Shown here one piece after another: positions 47,377-57,423 of a stretch of 64,000 bases of DNA; positions within the stretch are counted from its first letter, which is position 1, and each line of letters starts with the position of its first letter. The notes under the pieces were generated by a model. The model saw only the letters and a program-made list of their open reading frames with translations. It had not been told where the DNA came from and made no database searches. The DNA comes from Nitrosomonas supralitoralis. Lineage in GTDB: Bacteria > Pseudomonadota > Gammaproteobacteria > Burkholderiales > Nitrosomonadaceae. The stretch spans positions 1 to 64,000 of the forward strand of contig NZ_PXXU01000013.1 in NCBI RefSeq assembly GCF_003011925.2. The letters are read 5' to 3'. The translations under genes and the position numbers were made by a program.

Positions 47377-48483
47377 ATGAAGCAGGATATAGTTGTAATT
47401 GGTGCGGGAATCATAGGGCTTGCAACAGCGGAAAGACTTTTAGCGCGAGGTGCGAATGTTACGATTCTAGAACGCAATAAAGCAGGACAAGAATCATCCT
47501 GGGCGGGTGGCGGTATCTTATCGCCACTTTTCCCATGGGAATATTCCGATCATGTCACACAGCTTGCCAACTACAGTGCCAAGCAGTTTCCAGCATGGAT
47601 TTCAGTTCTTCAGCAAGCATCTGGAATAGACCCAGAATACGAAATATCTGGGATGTTGATATTGCCGCCTAATGATTCAGAAACTGCAATGCGATGGTGT
47701 TCGGTTCGAGGTATTGAAATAGAACAATCCACAGTACCCAGTATTTTATCTATCGGAAAAGAGGGTGGCGCTGATAGTGCGCAAATACGCGATCGTTCTT
47801 TATTTCTGCCAAATATTGCTCAAGTACGTAACCCAAGATTATTACGTGCATTAATCAGCCGCGTTATGCAGTTAGGTGGAAGAATTATAGAAAATTGTAC
47901 AGCTTGTCGTCTCAATACTGATCGTCAAAAAATACAATCCATTACCTCATCTTGTGGTGAATTTGTCGCTGATTACTATATTGTTAGCGCAGGCGCATGG
48001 AGTACGGAAATATTGGGAACTCAGGCCCTCCAGCTCGATATCAAGCCAATTAAGGGACAAATGTTATTATTTAAATTTAATACACCACCGATACGTAACA
48101 TTGTGGTGCAAAATGAGTTATATATTATACCTCGCCGGGATGGTCATGTGCTCATCGGCAGCACACTTGAGGATGTGGGGTTTGACAAACGAACTACGAT
48201 ATCAGCATTTAACCAGTTATTAACACAAGCTCGGGACATTTTGCCATCACTTCAAAAGATGTCCATTAAGCGACACTGGTCAGGATTGCGTCCTGCTTCG
48301 CCAAGCAATGTTCCTACGATTGGTTGGCATCCGATTATTCGTAATTTGCTGCTCAACAGCGGACACTATCGCTATGGGGTGACAATGGCACCTGCCAGCG
48401 CTGAGATACTGGTTAATGAAATGACAGGTGCTTCACAGCCGTTCGATATTTCTCCATACCAAGCAGGATGGGAAATTAACTAA
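47377..48483 (+). CDS. thiO: Glycine oxidase ThiO
   Basis: A 368-residue FAD amine oxidase of the DAO family. N-terminal dinucleotide fold VVIGAGIIGLATAERLLARGANVTILE, then SSWAGGGILSPL near 42-53, and a C-terminal HWSGLRPASPSNVPTIG and GHYRYGVTMAPASAEI. ThiO oxidises glycine to iminoglycine for the thiazole ring of thiamine. No other thi gene is adjacent. The gene is divergent from fimT and convergent with ispH, 7 bp from its end. Confidence 0.93.
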   Translation: MKQDIVVIGAGIIGLATAERLLARGANVTILERNKAGQESSWAGGGILSPLFPWEYSDHVTQLANYSAKQFPAWISVLQQASGIDPEYEISGMLILPPNDSETAMRWCSVRGIEIEQSTVPSILSIGKEGGADSAQIRDRSLFLPNIAQVRNPRLLRALISRVMQLGGRIIENCTACRLNTDRQKIQSITSSCGEFVADYYIVSAGAWSTEILGTQALQLDIKPIKGQMLLFKFNTPPIRNIVVQNELYIIPRRDGHVLIGSTLEDVGFDKRTTISAFNQLLTQARDILPSLQKMSIKRHWSGLRPASPSNVPTIGWHPIIRNLLLNSGHYRYGVTMAPASAEILVNEMTGASQPFDISPYQAGWEIN

Positions 48484-48490
48484 AGTACAT

Positions 48491-49435
48491 TCAGGCCTTG
48501 GGTAATGGGAATACAACCGATTCCACAACACCATCCAACTCTTCTATCATCACATCCTCGCCAATTTGATCAGCACCTATTTGTTTGAGTCTGGATATCA
48601 CTTGCTGTACAAGAATTTCCGGAGCAGAAGCTCCAGCCGTAATGCCAATAATCTTTTTTCCAATAAACCATGACTCTTGCAACTGCTCGGCACGATCTAC
48701 CATATAGGACTCCACGTTGGCGTTTCTTGCAACTTCACAAAGTCGATTTGAATTCGAGCTGTTGGGAGAGCCAACTACGATAACTAAATCACATTGGTTA
48801 ACCATTTTTTTAACAGCATCTTGACGATTCTGGGTGGCATAGCAAATATCGTCTTTCTTCGGGCCGGTAATCATCGGGAAGCGCCTCTTCAAGGCATCGA
48901 CAATGCGTGCGGCATCATCGACAGATAACGTGGTTTGAGTGACATAGGCCAAATTGGTCTCGTCTTTTACTGTTAAAGCTTCAACGTCCGATTCGGTTTC
49001 CACCAAATACATTCCCTTATCTTCCCCTTCAATCTGTCCCATGGTGCCTTCAACTTCGGGATGGCCTTGATGGCCAATCATAATGATTTCCTTGCCCTCT
49101 TTACGCATCTTGCCTACTTCGACATGTACCTTGGTAACCAGCGGACAGGTGGCATCAAATACCTTCAATTTACGACCAGCTGCTTCCTGACGTACTGCAT
49201 GTGATACGCCATGTGCGCTGAAAATTAGAATACTATCTTGTGGTACTTCATCCAGATTTTCCACAAAAACCGCACCTTTCTTTTCCAGGTTCTCTACCAC
49301 AAATCGATTATGTACTACTTCATGACGCACATAAATAGGTGCGCCATGCATGGTAAGAGCCCTTTCTACAATTTCGATCGCACGGTCGACACCGGCGCAA
49401 AAACCTCTGGGATTTGACAGTAGTACTTTAATCAT
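48491..49435 (-). CDS. ispH: 4-hydroxy-3-methylbut-2-enyl diphosphate reductase
   Basis: The frame opens at 49453, but ATG 49435 follows GGAG with correct spacing and gives [20 protein letters not shown], the family start (314 residues). The three Fe-S Cys lie in [18 protein letters not shown] and CYATQN/NQCD regions (with the family's third Cys near 196). Other signatures are [27 protein letters not shown] and [12 protein letters not shown]. The enzyme makes IPP and DMAPP in the last MEP-pathway step. The usual fkpB neighbour is missing. Confidence 0.96.
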   Translation of the reverse strand: MIKVLLSNPRGFCAGVDRAIEIVERALTMHGAPIYVRHEVVHNRFVVENLEKKGAVFVENLDEVPQDSILIFSAHGVSHAVRQEAAGRKLKVFDATCPLVTKVHVEVGKMRKEGKEIIMIGHQGHPEVEGTMGQIEGEDKGMYLVETESDVEALTVKDETNLAYVTQTTLSVDDAARIVDALKRRFPMITGPKKDDICYATQNRQDAVKKMVNQCDLVIVVGSPNSSNSNRLCEVARNANVESYMVDRAEQLQESWFIGKKIIGITAGASAPEILVQQVISRLKQIGADQIGEDVMIEELDGVVESVVFPLPKA

Positions 49436-49516
49436 TATTTCATTCTCCAACAATGGATATTTTATTTGTAGTCATTATGTAATAGAAAAATTTGCACACA
49501 ACAATACTTGCCAGTT

Positions 49517-50653
49517 TTAAATTACATCAGAATTTAATGTTTCTCGATATCGCTCAGCTAATAGGGTGCGTTTTTCATAAGCTTCTCGTGCAATTTGGAT
49601 ATCCTCCAGAAATTGCGGTAGTTCTTTGATCAGTAGAGCTTGTGGACCATCCACTAACGCGTTACTCGGTGCCGGATGAAAATCCACCAGCACCATATTG
49701 GCACCTGCAATGATACCTTGTGCAGTTACATGCATAATTTCTAATATGCCATCGGGCGAGCTTGCACGTGTGCCCACCGAATGTGAGGGATCTATACAGA
49801 CTGGCATACGCGTTAAGCGCCTAACAACCGGCACATGCGAGAAATCGACAAAATTACGATGCGGATCGCCCATGTTGGTTTTCATGCCGCGCAAACCGAA
49901 AATCACTTTCCGATTTCCTTCCGAAGCCAGATACTCTGCAGCATTTAAAGATTCATCCAGAGTAATGCCAAAGCCTCGCTTGATCAATACTGGAAAATTC
50001 TGTTGGCGACCAACAATTTTCAATAACTCAAAATTTTGTGTATTCCTTGTTCCGATCTGCAGCATAACACCGGTTGCATTGCCTGTCTGATAGAGTGCAT
50101 TACGTATCTCTTCTAGATGAGATTCATGCGTAATCTCCATGGCGATCACTTTTATGCCATACTTTCCTGCTATATCAAAAACGTATGGCAAGCAGGTTTT
50201 GCCGTGCCCCTGAAATGAATATGGGCTAGTACGTGGCTTATAAGCTCCCATGCGCGTGCAAACCTGACCATGCTCACGCAAAGACTTCATCATCATTTCA
50301 ACGTGTTCAATAGTATCGACCGCACACAATCCTGCAAACACGTTCAGCGTGTCTTGCCCAAAGCGGACACCGTTATATTCAAAATAAGTTGGGCGGTCGT
50401 CGTTTTTGTGCCGGCCTAAGATACGATATTCTTCAGATACGCGCACAACTCGATCAACACAAGGCAAGCAACTAACATCTTCAATGGGCAATACTTTGGT
50501 ATTACCAATTAAGTATATTTCTGTCAGCGATTGCTCGGCACCGACTTCGGTATGGACTCGAGTTGATATTCCCGGGAAATTGGCGAGATGCGCCATCAAC
50601 TGTTTATACTCCGGACTTTCAGGTCGTGTATTGGGAACAAGAATAAGAATCAT
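49517..50653 (-). CDS. Divergent DAHP-synthase-like protein (class I-beta type)
   Basis: A 378-residue protein whose C-terminal two thirds follow the I-beta DAHP synthase barrel. An N-terminal ferredoxin-like region (about 1-75) precedes it. Conserved: AYKPRTSPYSFQG at about 138-150, LQIGTRNTQNFELLK, VLIKRGFG, RNFVDFSHVPVVRRLT, IDPSHSVG with the metal His, and DGPQALL with the metal Asp. Altered: the usual AGPCSVE block is AGLCAVD (Cys kept), the CERG motif reads FGLRG, and the metal Glu in IEVHP is Asp (LVDFHP). It may be a working shikimate-entry enzyme of a divergent clade or have another aldol-type role. Confidence 0.8.
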   Translation of the reverse strand: MILILVPNTRPESPEYKQLMAHLANFPGISTRVHTEVGAEQSLTEIYLIGNTKVLPIEDVSCLPCVDRVVRVSEEYRILGRHKNDDRPTYFEYNGVRFGQDTLNVFAGLCAVDTIEHVEMMMKSLREHGQVCTRMGAYKPRTSPYSFQGHGKTCLPYVFDIAGKYGIKVIAMEITHESHLEEIRNALYQTGNATGVMLQIGTRNTQNFELLKIVGRQQNFPVLIKRGFGITLDESLNAAEYLASEGNRKVIFGLRGMKTNMGDPHRNFVDFSHVPVVRRLTRMPVCIDPSHSVGTRASSPDGILEIMHVTAQGIIAGANMVLVDFHPAPSNALVDGPQALLIKELPQFLEDIQIAREAYEKRTLLAERYRETLNSDVI

Positions 50654-50942
50654 AAACTAATTTCAAAAAATAACGCTATTTTTTAGGCACACAATAAACT
50701 ATACGATCAAAGATTTTAACCGAAAAAACCATCAGTTACCATAATTTCAGCATAGGCTGGAATAACTGGAATTTTTTTAGAATCCGGGCTATTATTTTGA
50801 TGAGCTGATTCTGGTTTGAAATCACTCTTACAGATCAGGTTGCTGTCTAAATTACCCTGAGGCAATTTGTCACATGGCTATTTTAGAAAATTTCGGCTAA
50901 TGTTCTATTATTCAAGTCAAAAGCTCATCAGAAACAAGCATC

Positions 50943-52211
50943 ATGTTCAGTGATCTCAGTCAATCGCCACTTAGCAAAAACTTACATCGATTATTCTTAC
51001 TCCGGAATATCGCTATATTTGCTCAATGCCTCACATTTGCTATTGTGTACTGGGCCATTGATATTGTAATTCCCTGGACGCCAATGATCTTCGTAGTGGT
51101 ATTGCTCGCATTGATAAACCTGCTTACATGGATACGGTTACACCGTAAATGGCCGGTATCCCATTCAGAATTCTTTTTTCAATTGCTGATTGATGTCCTG
51201 GCACTCAGCACCTTGCTGTATTTCAGTGGCGGATCAACTAATCCATTTATTTCACTATTCTTGTTACCCCTAACTATCGCAGCCGCTACTCTGCCATGGC
51301 GCTATACATGGATCATGGCTATTATTACGATAGCCTGCTATACGCTGTTATTGTTCATTTACATACCACTCCCGCACGAACATAGCAATCATCTTTTAGA
51401 GTTTGCATTGCATGTATCTGGAATGTGGCTAGCATTTGTATTAAGCACTGTAATCATTGCCTGGTTCGTCGTTAGAATGAGTTCCTCCATTCGGGATCGA
51501 GATCGCGACCTCGCCAAAGCACGCGAACATGCATTGCGCAATGAACAAATTATCGCTTTGGGCACATTGGCTGCAGGTGCCGCCCATGAGCTAGGCACAC
51601 CTCTTTCGACGATGGCCGTAGTAACCGGTGAACTACAACAAGAATATACTCAAGATGCTGAATTCCAAAACAACATTCATATTTTGCGGGATCAAATTGC
51701 GCATTGCAAGCAGACTTTGACCCATTTGCTGGCAAAAGCTGGTCAAACAAGAGCTGAACATGGCAGCAGACTTGCTGTCGACGTGTTTCTCCGTCAGATT
51801 CTGGACAAATGGAAACTGATACGTCCCTCTGTTAAATTTACTTATCAAAGTACAGGCACACAACCTACACCGCGAATTATGGATAATCAATTGTTGAACC
51901 AGTCCATACTCAATCTGCTGAATAACGCCGCAGACGCATCTTCAGAATGTATTGATATCAGCAGTCATTGGGACAATCAAGTGTTGCACCTGGAAATTAT
52001 TGATGATGGTAAAGGATTATCTGCGGAAGCGTTACAACGTGCTGGCGAAGCTTTCTTTTCCAGCAAAGCTCCAGGACAGGGTTTTGGTATTGGCTTATTT
52101 CTGGCTAATGCCAACATAGAACGATTTGGTGGTAGCGTTCGTTTGTTTAATCTTGAAAACGGCGGAGCCTGTACACAAGTTGTTTTGCCGCTGATAGGAT
52201 CAATAGCATGA
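50943..52211 (+). CDS. regB: Redox sensor histidine kinase, RegB/PrrB type
   Basis: A 422-residue membrane kinase. Six transmembrane segments fill residues 20-180; the loop FSGGSTNPFISLFLLPL at about 96-112 matches the quinone-sensing GGxxNPF motif. The H-box GTLAAGAAHELGTPLSTMAV holds the phospho-acceptor His at about 218. The redox Cys expected after it is present in RDQIAHCKQTL at about 252-262. N, G1 and G2 boxes of the ATPase domain follow (NLLNNAADAS, DDGKGL, GQGFGIGL). RegB senses respiratory redox state. regA overlaps its stop by 4 bp. Confidence 0.93.
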   Translation: MFSDLSQSPLSKNLHRLFLLRNIAIFAQCLTFAIVYWAIDIVIPWTPMIFVVVLLALINLLTWIRLHRKWPVSHSEFFFQLLIDVLALSTLLYFSGGSTNPFISLFLLPLTIAAATLPWRYTWIMAIITIACYTLLLFIYIPLPHEHSNHLLEFALHVSGMWLAFVLSTVIIAWFVVRMSSSIRDRDRDLAKAREHALRNEQIIALGTLAAGAAHELGTPLSTMAVVTGELQQEYTQDAEFQNNIHILRDQIAHCKQTLTHLLAKAGQTRAEHGSRLAVDVFLRQILDKWKLIRPSVKFTYQSTGTQPTPRIMDNQLLNQSILNLLNNAADASSECIDISSHWDNQVLHLEIIDDGKGLSAEALQRAGEAFFSSKAPGQGFGIGLFLANANIERFGGSVRLFNLENGGACTQVVLPLIGSIA

Positions 52212-52768
52212 TGGAGTCTCCAATAACAGACAGTACCGAAAACCCGAGTTTATTGATCGTCGATGACGATATCATTTTTTGTGATGTGCTAGCAAAGGCC
52301 ATGAGAAAGCGTGGTTTTTTCGTGACATGCGCACATACTATTGAAGATGCCTTATATCTGGCTGAACAATCGACACCTGAATATGCCATTATTGATCTAA
52401 AACTATCCAGTGAATCTGGGTTGGTATTGGTTGAGAAGTTAAGAGCACTGGATCCCGGCACCCGGATTGTCATGCTAACAGGCTATGCCAGCATCGCCAC
52501 AGCCGTTGAAGCAATTAAACTCGGCGCTACACATTATCTTGCAAAGCCTGTTGACGCGGATCAAATTATGGCTGCTTTTGAACGTATAGTCGGAGAAACG
52601 AAAATAGCCATCAGTGCATATCCCTTATCAGTAGGGCGCTTAGAGTGGGAATATATTCAGCGTATTCTTGCGGAAAATGACAACAATATCTCGGTAACAG
52701 CAAGGATACTCAATATGCATCGACGCACACTGCAACGCAAGCTTGCCAAAAGACCCTTGAGAGAATGA
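52208..52768 (+). CDS. regA: Response regulator RegA/PrrA type
   Basis: A 186-residue regulator. Receiver domain about 15-130 with acidic pocket VDDD, phospho-Asp in AIIDLKLSSESG at about 62, and the KP motif in YLAKPVDADQ. A short Pro-containing linker leads to a Fis-type helix-turn-helix (LEWEYIQRILAENDNNISVTARILNMHRRTLQRKLAKR), which is nearly invariant in RegA proteins. RegA activates carbon fixation, nitrogen and respiratory genes in relatives, so the tkt-fba genes are plausible targets. ATGA overlap with regB. Confidence 0.95.
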   Translation: MMESPITDSTENPSLLIVDDDIIFCDVLAKAMRKRGFFVTCAHTIEDALYLAEQSTPEYAIIDLKLSSESGLVLVEKLRALDPGTRIVMLTGYASIATAVEAIKLGATHYLAKPVDADQIMAAFERIVGETKIAISAYPLSVGRLEWEYIQRILAENDNNISVTARILNMHRRTLQRKLAKRPLRE

Positions 52769-52776
52769 ATCTACGC

Positions 52777-53880
52777 TTAGCTGAGATGTGATGATAATCT
52801 TGCAATGATCCGGATATCTTGCCCAATCATGCGCACATCCTGAATTTTAAGCTCTTTTTTTTGCTCAAGGCACGTTAATTCAGGTAACTTAATCATTCCT
52901 CTCGCATCATCACCGAGCAAATGTGGCGCAAGATAAAAAATCATCTCATCAACCAATCCGGCCTCAATCAATGCGCCATTCAATTCGCGTCCGGCTTCCA
53001 CCAATACCTCATTGATTTCCAAATCAGCTAAAATTGCCATCATTTTATTCAGATCTACTGAGCCTTCCGTATTTGGTATGGTAAAAACTTGAGCGCCCAT
53101 ACTGCTAAGTGCATTCTTTTTTTTCAAACCCCCATCGCACGCAGAAAAAATTAATAATTCATTGTCACTTTGAAGCAATTTCGCATTTAATGGAATAGTC
53201 AAGTGGCTATCTACAATGACTTTTCTAGGTTGCCGCGCAGTTTCAATATGACGAACTGATAATTGTGGGTTATCGGATTTTACTGTGCCAATACCTGTTA
53301 CGATAGCGCATGAACGCGCACGCCAGCGATGCCCGTCATATCGTGCAGCTTCACCAGTGATCCATTGACTGACGCCATTGTTCAGTGCGGTTTTACCATC
53401 AAGGCTGATAGCAGTTTTCAATCTAACCCATGGCCTCCTATGAGTCATGCGGGTAATAAACCCTATATTCAGTGCTTGCGCTTGCGCTTGCAATAAGCCC
53501 GTTTGCACAGTTATTCCCGCTTGTTCCAGGAGTGCGCAACCACGCCCACATACGATTGGATTGGGATCTTCCATGGCTATTATGACCTTGGCAATTCCAG
53601 CATCAATTAGGGCGTTAACACAGGGCGGTGTCCGCCCATAATGACTGCAAGGCTCTAATGTTATATAGGCGGTTGCGCCGCGCGTCTTTTCGGTAGCTGA
53701 GGCTAGTGCATTAATTTCTGCATGCAACTGCCCTGCTTTTTCGTGCCAGCCACTACCAATAATTTGATCATTTTGAGTGAGGACGCACCCAACGTGAGGA
53801 TTGGGTGCGGTACTGTAGAGTCCTTTCTCTGCCAGACGAAGTGCATGTGCCATGAAAGCATAATCGGTGGAAGTGAACAT
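52777..53880 (-). CDS. ribD: Bifunctional riboflavin deaminase/reductase
   Basis: A 367-residue enzyme for two steps of riboflavin synthesis. The N-terminal deaminase has the zinc site HAEINAL (catalytic His-Ala-Glu at about 52-54) and PCSHYGRTPPC at about 77-87. The C-terminal reductase domain runs from about 150: RPWVRLKTAISLDGKTA, GIGTVKSDNPQLSVR and EVLVEAGRELNGALIEAGLVDE. Overall length equals E. coli RibD. Convergent with regA; 129 bp downstream of nrdR on the same strand. Confidence 0.96.
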   Translation of the reverse strand: MFTSTDYAFMAHALRLAEKGLYSTAPNPHVGCVLTQNDQIIGSGWHEKAGQLHAEINALASATEKTRGATAYITLEPCSHYGRTPPCVNALIDAGIAKVIIAMEDPNPIVCGRGCALLEQAGITVQTGLLQAQAQALNIGFITRMTHRRPWVRLKTAISLDGKTALNNGVSQWITGEAARYDGHRWRARSCAIVTGIGTVKSDNPQLSVRHIETARQPRKVIVDSHLTIPLNAKLLQSDNELLIFSACDGGLKKKNALSSMGAQVFTIPNTEGSVDLNKMMAILADLEINEVLVEAGRELNGALIEAGLVDEMIFYLAPHLLGDDARGMIKLPELTCLEQKKELKIQDVRMIGQDIRIIARLSSHLS

Positions 53881-54009
53881 CTAGGATGCCTTTTTCATAA
53901 GCTAAGTTAATCCGATACTGTCAACAACACCATGCTAATAATCATCAGAAGATTCCTTGGTTAAAATTTAGGAAACTTTCTTCGATTATTAACTGCTTCT
54001 CCGGCTAGG

Positions 54010-54456
54010 CTATTGCACTTCCTTGATCGCGTCACGAAAATCATCCACGTCCTGAAAGCTTTTATAGACAGACGCAAATCGGATATATGCTACCTTGTCA
54101 AGCTTATAAAGTTCTTCCATCACGCTTTCACCAATACTGCGTGATGAAACCTCACGCTCACCCTTTGCCAGGAATTTTTGCACTATACGGTCTATTGCCG
54201 CATCAACATAACTGGTTGGAACTGGGCGTTTGTGAAGCGCCCGTTTAAAGCCCGTTAACAATTTGTTACGATCAAATTCCGCACGAGTGCCGTCATGTTT
54301 GACTACCTGAGGTAAACGCAACTCGATCGTCTCATAGGTTGTAAAGCGCTTATCGCAAGCTATACAACGTCGGCGACGACGAATTTTGTGACCATCTTCA
54401 CTTACACGAGAGTCTATGACATTGGTGTCATCAGTATTACAAAAAGGACACTTCAT
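54010..54456 (-). CDS. nrdR: Transcriptional repressor NrdR
   Basis: A 148-residue repressor of ribonucleotide reductase genes. N-terminal zinc ribbon: [15 protein letters not shown] at 3-17 and the second pair [12 protein letters not shown], with the Arg-rich KIRRRRR. The ATP-cone domain starts at about 46 ([19 protein letters not shown]). Length is typical. It lies between glyA (69 bp upstream) and ribD; the glyA-nrdR-ribD order is common in proteobacteria. Confidence 0.97.
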   Translation of the reverse strand: MKCPFCNTDDTNVIDSRVSEDGHKIRRRRRCIACDKRFTTYETIELRLPQVVKHDGTRAEFDRNKLLTGFKRALHKRPVPTSYVDAAIDRIVQKFLAKGEREVSSRSIGESVMEELYKLDKVAYIRFASVYKSFQDVDDFRDAIKEVQ

Positions 54457-54525
54457 ATTCAGTCATGAGCGGTAGCCATCAACTCAAGTGTTTTGTTGCT
54501 ATAGTCGTTTATAATTACTTTGAGA

Positions 54526-55773
54526 TTACCCATAAACCGGAAATTTCGCGCATAATTGTTTTGCCTCGGTAGCTACACGTGCGATGACCGCGGAGTCTTC
54601 AGGTGCGGCCAGCACGTCTGCTATCAGATTCGCTAGTTGTTCTGCCTCCAGTTCTTTGAAACCTCGAGTGGTTATTGCGGGCGATCCGATCCTGATGCCA
54701 CTGGTGACAAACGGTTTCTGCGGATCATTGGGGATGGCATTTTTGTTAACAGTGATATGCGCCATTTCAAGCGATTCTTCTGCTTGTTTGCCTGTTAAGT
54801 TCATTGCGCGCAAGTCAACTAAAAATAAATGACAATCGGTCTGACCGGACACAATCCGTAAACCGCGATTGATTAATACTTTAGCCATGACTCGAGCATT
54901 ATCAATCACCTGCTCCTGATAAACCTTAAATTCCTTAGTTGCAGCCTCTTTAAATGAAACCGCTTTGGCTGCAATTACATGCATCAATGGACCGCCTTGA
55001 GTTTGCGGGAAGATGGCAGAATTTAATGCTTTCTCATGCTCGGGTTTAGCCATAATGACTCCTCCTCGTGGACCACGTAATGTTTTGTGCGTAGTGCTTG
55101 TAACAAAATCAGCGATGCCCACTGGGTTTGGATATAAACCTGCTGCTACCAACCCTGCATAATGCGCCATATCGACTAGCAAATATGCCCCGGCCGCATC
55201 GGCGATTTTCCGGAAACGCTTCCAGTCTATTACGCGTGCATAAGCAGAAGCACCAGCCACGATCATTTTTGGTTTATGCTCATGAGCTAATTTCTCAACT
55301 TGATCATAATCAAGTAATTCCGTTTCCGGCTCTAATCCATAAGAAATCGAATTGAATATCTTTCCGCTCATGCTAACGCTGGAACCATGCGTTAAGTGAC
55401 CTCCATGTGCCAGCGACATGCCTAGCAAGGTATCGCCTGGCTTTAGCACTGAAAGGTAAACTGCTGCATTGGCTTGGGAGCCCGAGTGCGGTTGTACATT
55501 CACATACTCAGCGCCAAACAGCGCTTTTAATCGGTCAATCGCGAGCTGTTCCACCTGATCTGCATACATGCAGCCGCCATAATAGCGTTTGCCCGGATAG
55601 CCTTCAGCATATTTGTTGGTCAAAACGGTGCCCTGGGCCTGCATCACAGCAGGGCTGGCATAATTTTCCGATGCAATTAATTCGATGTACTCTTCTTGAC
55701 GTTGCACCTCGCCTTTAATAGCTTGCCATACTTCTGGGTCGACATTTTCTATTGTGTGTTTCTGCGAAAACAT
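54526..55773 (-). CDS. glyA: Serine hydroxymethyltransferase
   Basis: A 415-residue PLP enzyme making glycine and methylene-THF from serine. Signature: [14 protein letters not shown] at about 33-46, [25 protein letters not shown], the PLP-Lys in [16 protein letters not shown] at about 225-240 and [13 protein letters not shown]. Length and motifs match the family. It is first in the glyA-nrdR-ribD run. The first 150-200 bp to the right should hold its promoter. Confidence 0.97.
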   Translation of the reverse strand: MFSQKHTIENVDPEVWQAIKGEVQRQEEYIELIASENYASPAVMQAQGTVLTNKYAEGYPGKRYYGGCMYADQVEQLAIDRLKALFGAEYVNVQPHSGSQANAAVYLSVLKPGDTLLGMSLAHGGHLTHGSSVSMSGKIFNSISYGLEPETELLDYDQVEKLAHEHKPKMIVAGASAYARVIDWKRFRKIADAAGAYLLVDMAHYAGLVAAGLYPNPVGIADFVTSTTHKTLRGPRGGVIMAKPEHEKALNSAIFPQTQGGPLMHVIAAKAVSFKEAATKEFKVYQEQVIDNARVMAKVLINRGLRIVSGQTDCHLFLVDLRAMNLTGKQAEESLEMAHITVNKNAIPNDPQKPFVTSGIRIGSPAITTRGFKELEAEQLANLIADVLAAPEDSAVIARVATEAKQLCAKFPVYG

Positions 55774-56012
55774 GTTAATACCAATCCTTCGAAAAATTTA
55801 AAAACCATTAAAACCTGTATAGTAACATTACCTGCTGAAACGCAGATAGTTGATCAAAGAAACGGTAGAGAAATAAACAGAATATTTTTGCTATAAGTGG
55901 TACTTTTATCATATTTTTGAACTGCTGATATCATGACTATCTACGTCAGGCGCTATGCGCGCACGAATTACACGAATTATAACAACTTGGGTTTCTGCAA
56001 CGACGGCCCTGA

Positions 56013-56183
56013 GCAGGATGTTTATTAGTTTGGAATCGGCATCATTATTCGGTGCTGATTGAAGTGCATCCGGATTTGGTCGGCATTCATTCCGGGTTTG
56101 AGGTTATGTTGGTAAGGGAATATTTTGCAGCGGTGAGCCATGATTCGCTCCAGGTGCGCGTGAATGACGGTGAAGATTGCTAA
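56013..56183 (+). pseudogene. Possible decayed coding fragment
   Basis: A frame free of stops from 56013 to TAA 56181-56183 has no start codon near its left end, but reads as globular protein (VLIEVHPDLVGIHSG, VREYFAAVSHDSLQVRV). This composition and the lack of a start suggest the tail of a lost gene. No family is recognised. Confidence 0.25.
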
Positions 56184-56230
56184 ATCACAAATCGCGTATA
56201 TTGCGCTTTATCGTTTGGTTGGAAGTGCAA

Positions 56231-56380
56231 ATGGATAGGACCATATTGGTAATCGCTCATGAAGAAACAGAAACGATGCAGGTATTTGTCGTTTATTTTG
56301 AAAGAGATATTGAAGATGATCGGTTGAGAAATCTTCATGTGAAGAACTGTGAATACAAATATTATTTTTTAACTCACTAA
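56231..56380 (+). CDS. Possible 49-residue ORF, unknown
   Basis: ATG 56231 follows GGAAG at normal spacing; the frame itself opens earlier, at 56177. The 49-residue product (MDRTILVIAHEETETMQVFV start) is acidic in its middle and carries no recognised motif. It may belong with the fragment ending at 56183. Confidence 0.25.
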   Translation: MDRTILVIAHEETETMQVFVVYFERDIEDDRLRNLHVKNCEYKYYFLTH

Positions 56381-56565
56381 TTTCAGATTTCTCTTTTTAA
56401 TGTCCAACCAGTCCGGTTTATGGATGCAGATTATGGTTTGCTGAGCGATAGCACGCAAATATTGCCAGAAGCTACTTCGTGCAGAGTGACAAACGAAAAG
56501 ATAAATTGGTGTTTGCACCATAATTGTTTTGTTGAGATGATCTGATGACAAAAGAGCTAAACGAG

Positions 56566-57267
56566 TTATTTCAGATGGACAATCCATTTTTGATACAATC
56601 TTTCGGCTACCATGTTTAACGCCGACACTCGCTCGGATAAATCTTTCTCAATCTCTTCCAACGATTGCGCTGATGGTTGGTTGAGGCTGGCAAGTTCTTC
56701 TGCAGCCACGCTGCACCAGTCGCGTACCAAACGTTCGGTCATTTCGACATGACACTGCATTCCTAAATGAATGTCGATTGCAAAAGCCTGATTTTCGCAA
56801 TATTGGCTGGAAAGGATGCAGGTGGCGCCTTGAGGCAGGCTGAAAGATTCGCCGTGCCAATGGAAGGAATTAAAGGTGGTCAGATCACCAAACCATTCTT
56901 GCGCGATCGGATGATTCGGCACGGTGACTTTCCCCCAACCCATTTCTTTGACTGGACTGGGGCTGACGACACCCCCTAGCGCCTTGGCCATTAATTGTCC
57001 ACCTAAACAATGGCCCAATATTGGCATATCCACAGCAACCGCTTGCCGGATCAACGACAGTGATAATTCAATCCAAGGTAAATCGTCGTTGACGCTCATG
57101 GGTCCACCCATAAACACTAAACCACTGAATTCATCGATACTGGTTGGTGGATTCTCGCCAGCGTCAATTTTAATCAGACGCCAAGGAATATGATTGTTAT
57201 CGAGAAATGTGGCAAAATATCCAGGTCCCTCGATGGGTAAGTGTCTAAAAATTGCAACCGGCTTCAT
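56566..57267 (-). CDS. Class I glutamine amidotransferase
   Basis: A 233-residue GATase of the GuaA-N-like group. The oxyanion strand FMGGPMSV at about 51-58 is followed by the nucleophile Cys in ILGHCLGGQLMAKALGG at about 83-99, and the His-Glu pair in QCHVEMTE at about 173-180, completing the Cys-His-Glu triad. It would release ammonia from glutamine or hydrolyse a gamma-glutamyl bond. No synthetase domain or partner gene is adjacent, so the substrate is unknown. AGGAAAA precedes its ATG. Confidence 0.88.
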   Translation of the reverse strand: MKPVAIFRHLPIEGPGYFATFLDNNHIPWRLIKIDAGENPPTSIDEFSGLVFMGGPMSVNDDLPWIELSLSLIRQAVAVDMPILGHCLGGQLMAKALGGVVSPSPVKEMGWGKVTVPNHPIAQEWFGDLTTFNSFHWHGESFSLPQGATCILSSQYCENQAFAIDIHLGMQCHVEMTERLVRDWCSVAAEELASLNQPSAQSLEEIEKDLSERVSALNMVAERLYQKWIVHLK

Positions 57268-57423
57268 AAAAATTTTCCTGCCATTATTTTGAATGATGTA
57301 ATGATCAATTTTAGCTTGTTTTGCAGCAAATTTTCTGCTGAAAATTTAGGTTAATCTTTCTTTGATACTTGTGAAGTGCTCATTCATCATCAACCGTAAC
57401 CCTTTGATTATTATTCGTTAAAA

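Larger units (their letters stand above)
55774..56565. other. Long intergenic region with probable gene remnants
   Basis: Besides the glyA promoter region, this stretch contains open fragments without a family: 56013-56183 (+) and 56231-56380 (+), listed separately. The 56369-56587 minus frame overlaps the amidotransferase end and has no resemblance. It looks like the site of a decayed gene. Confidence 0.4.
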
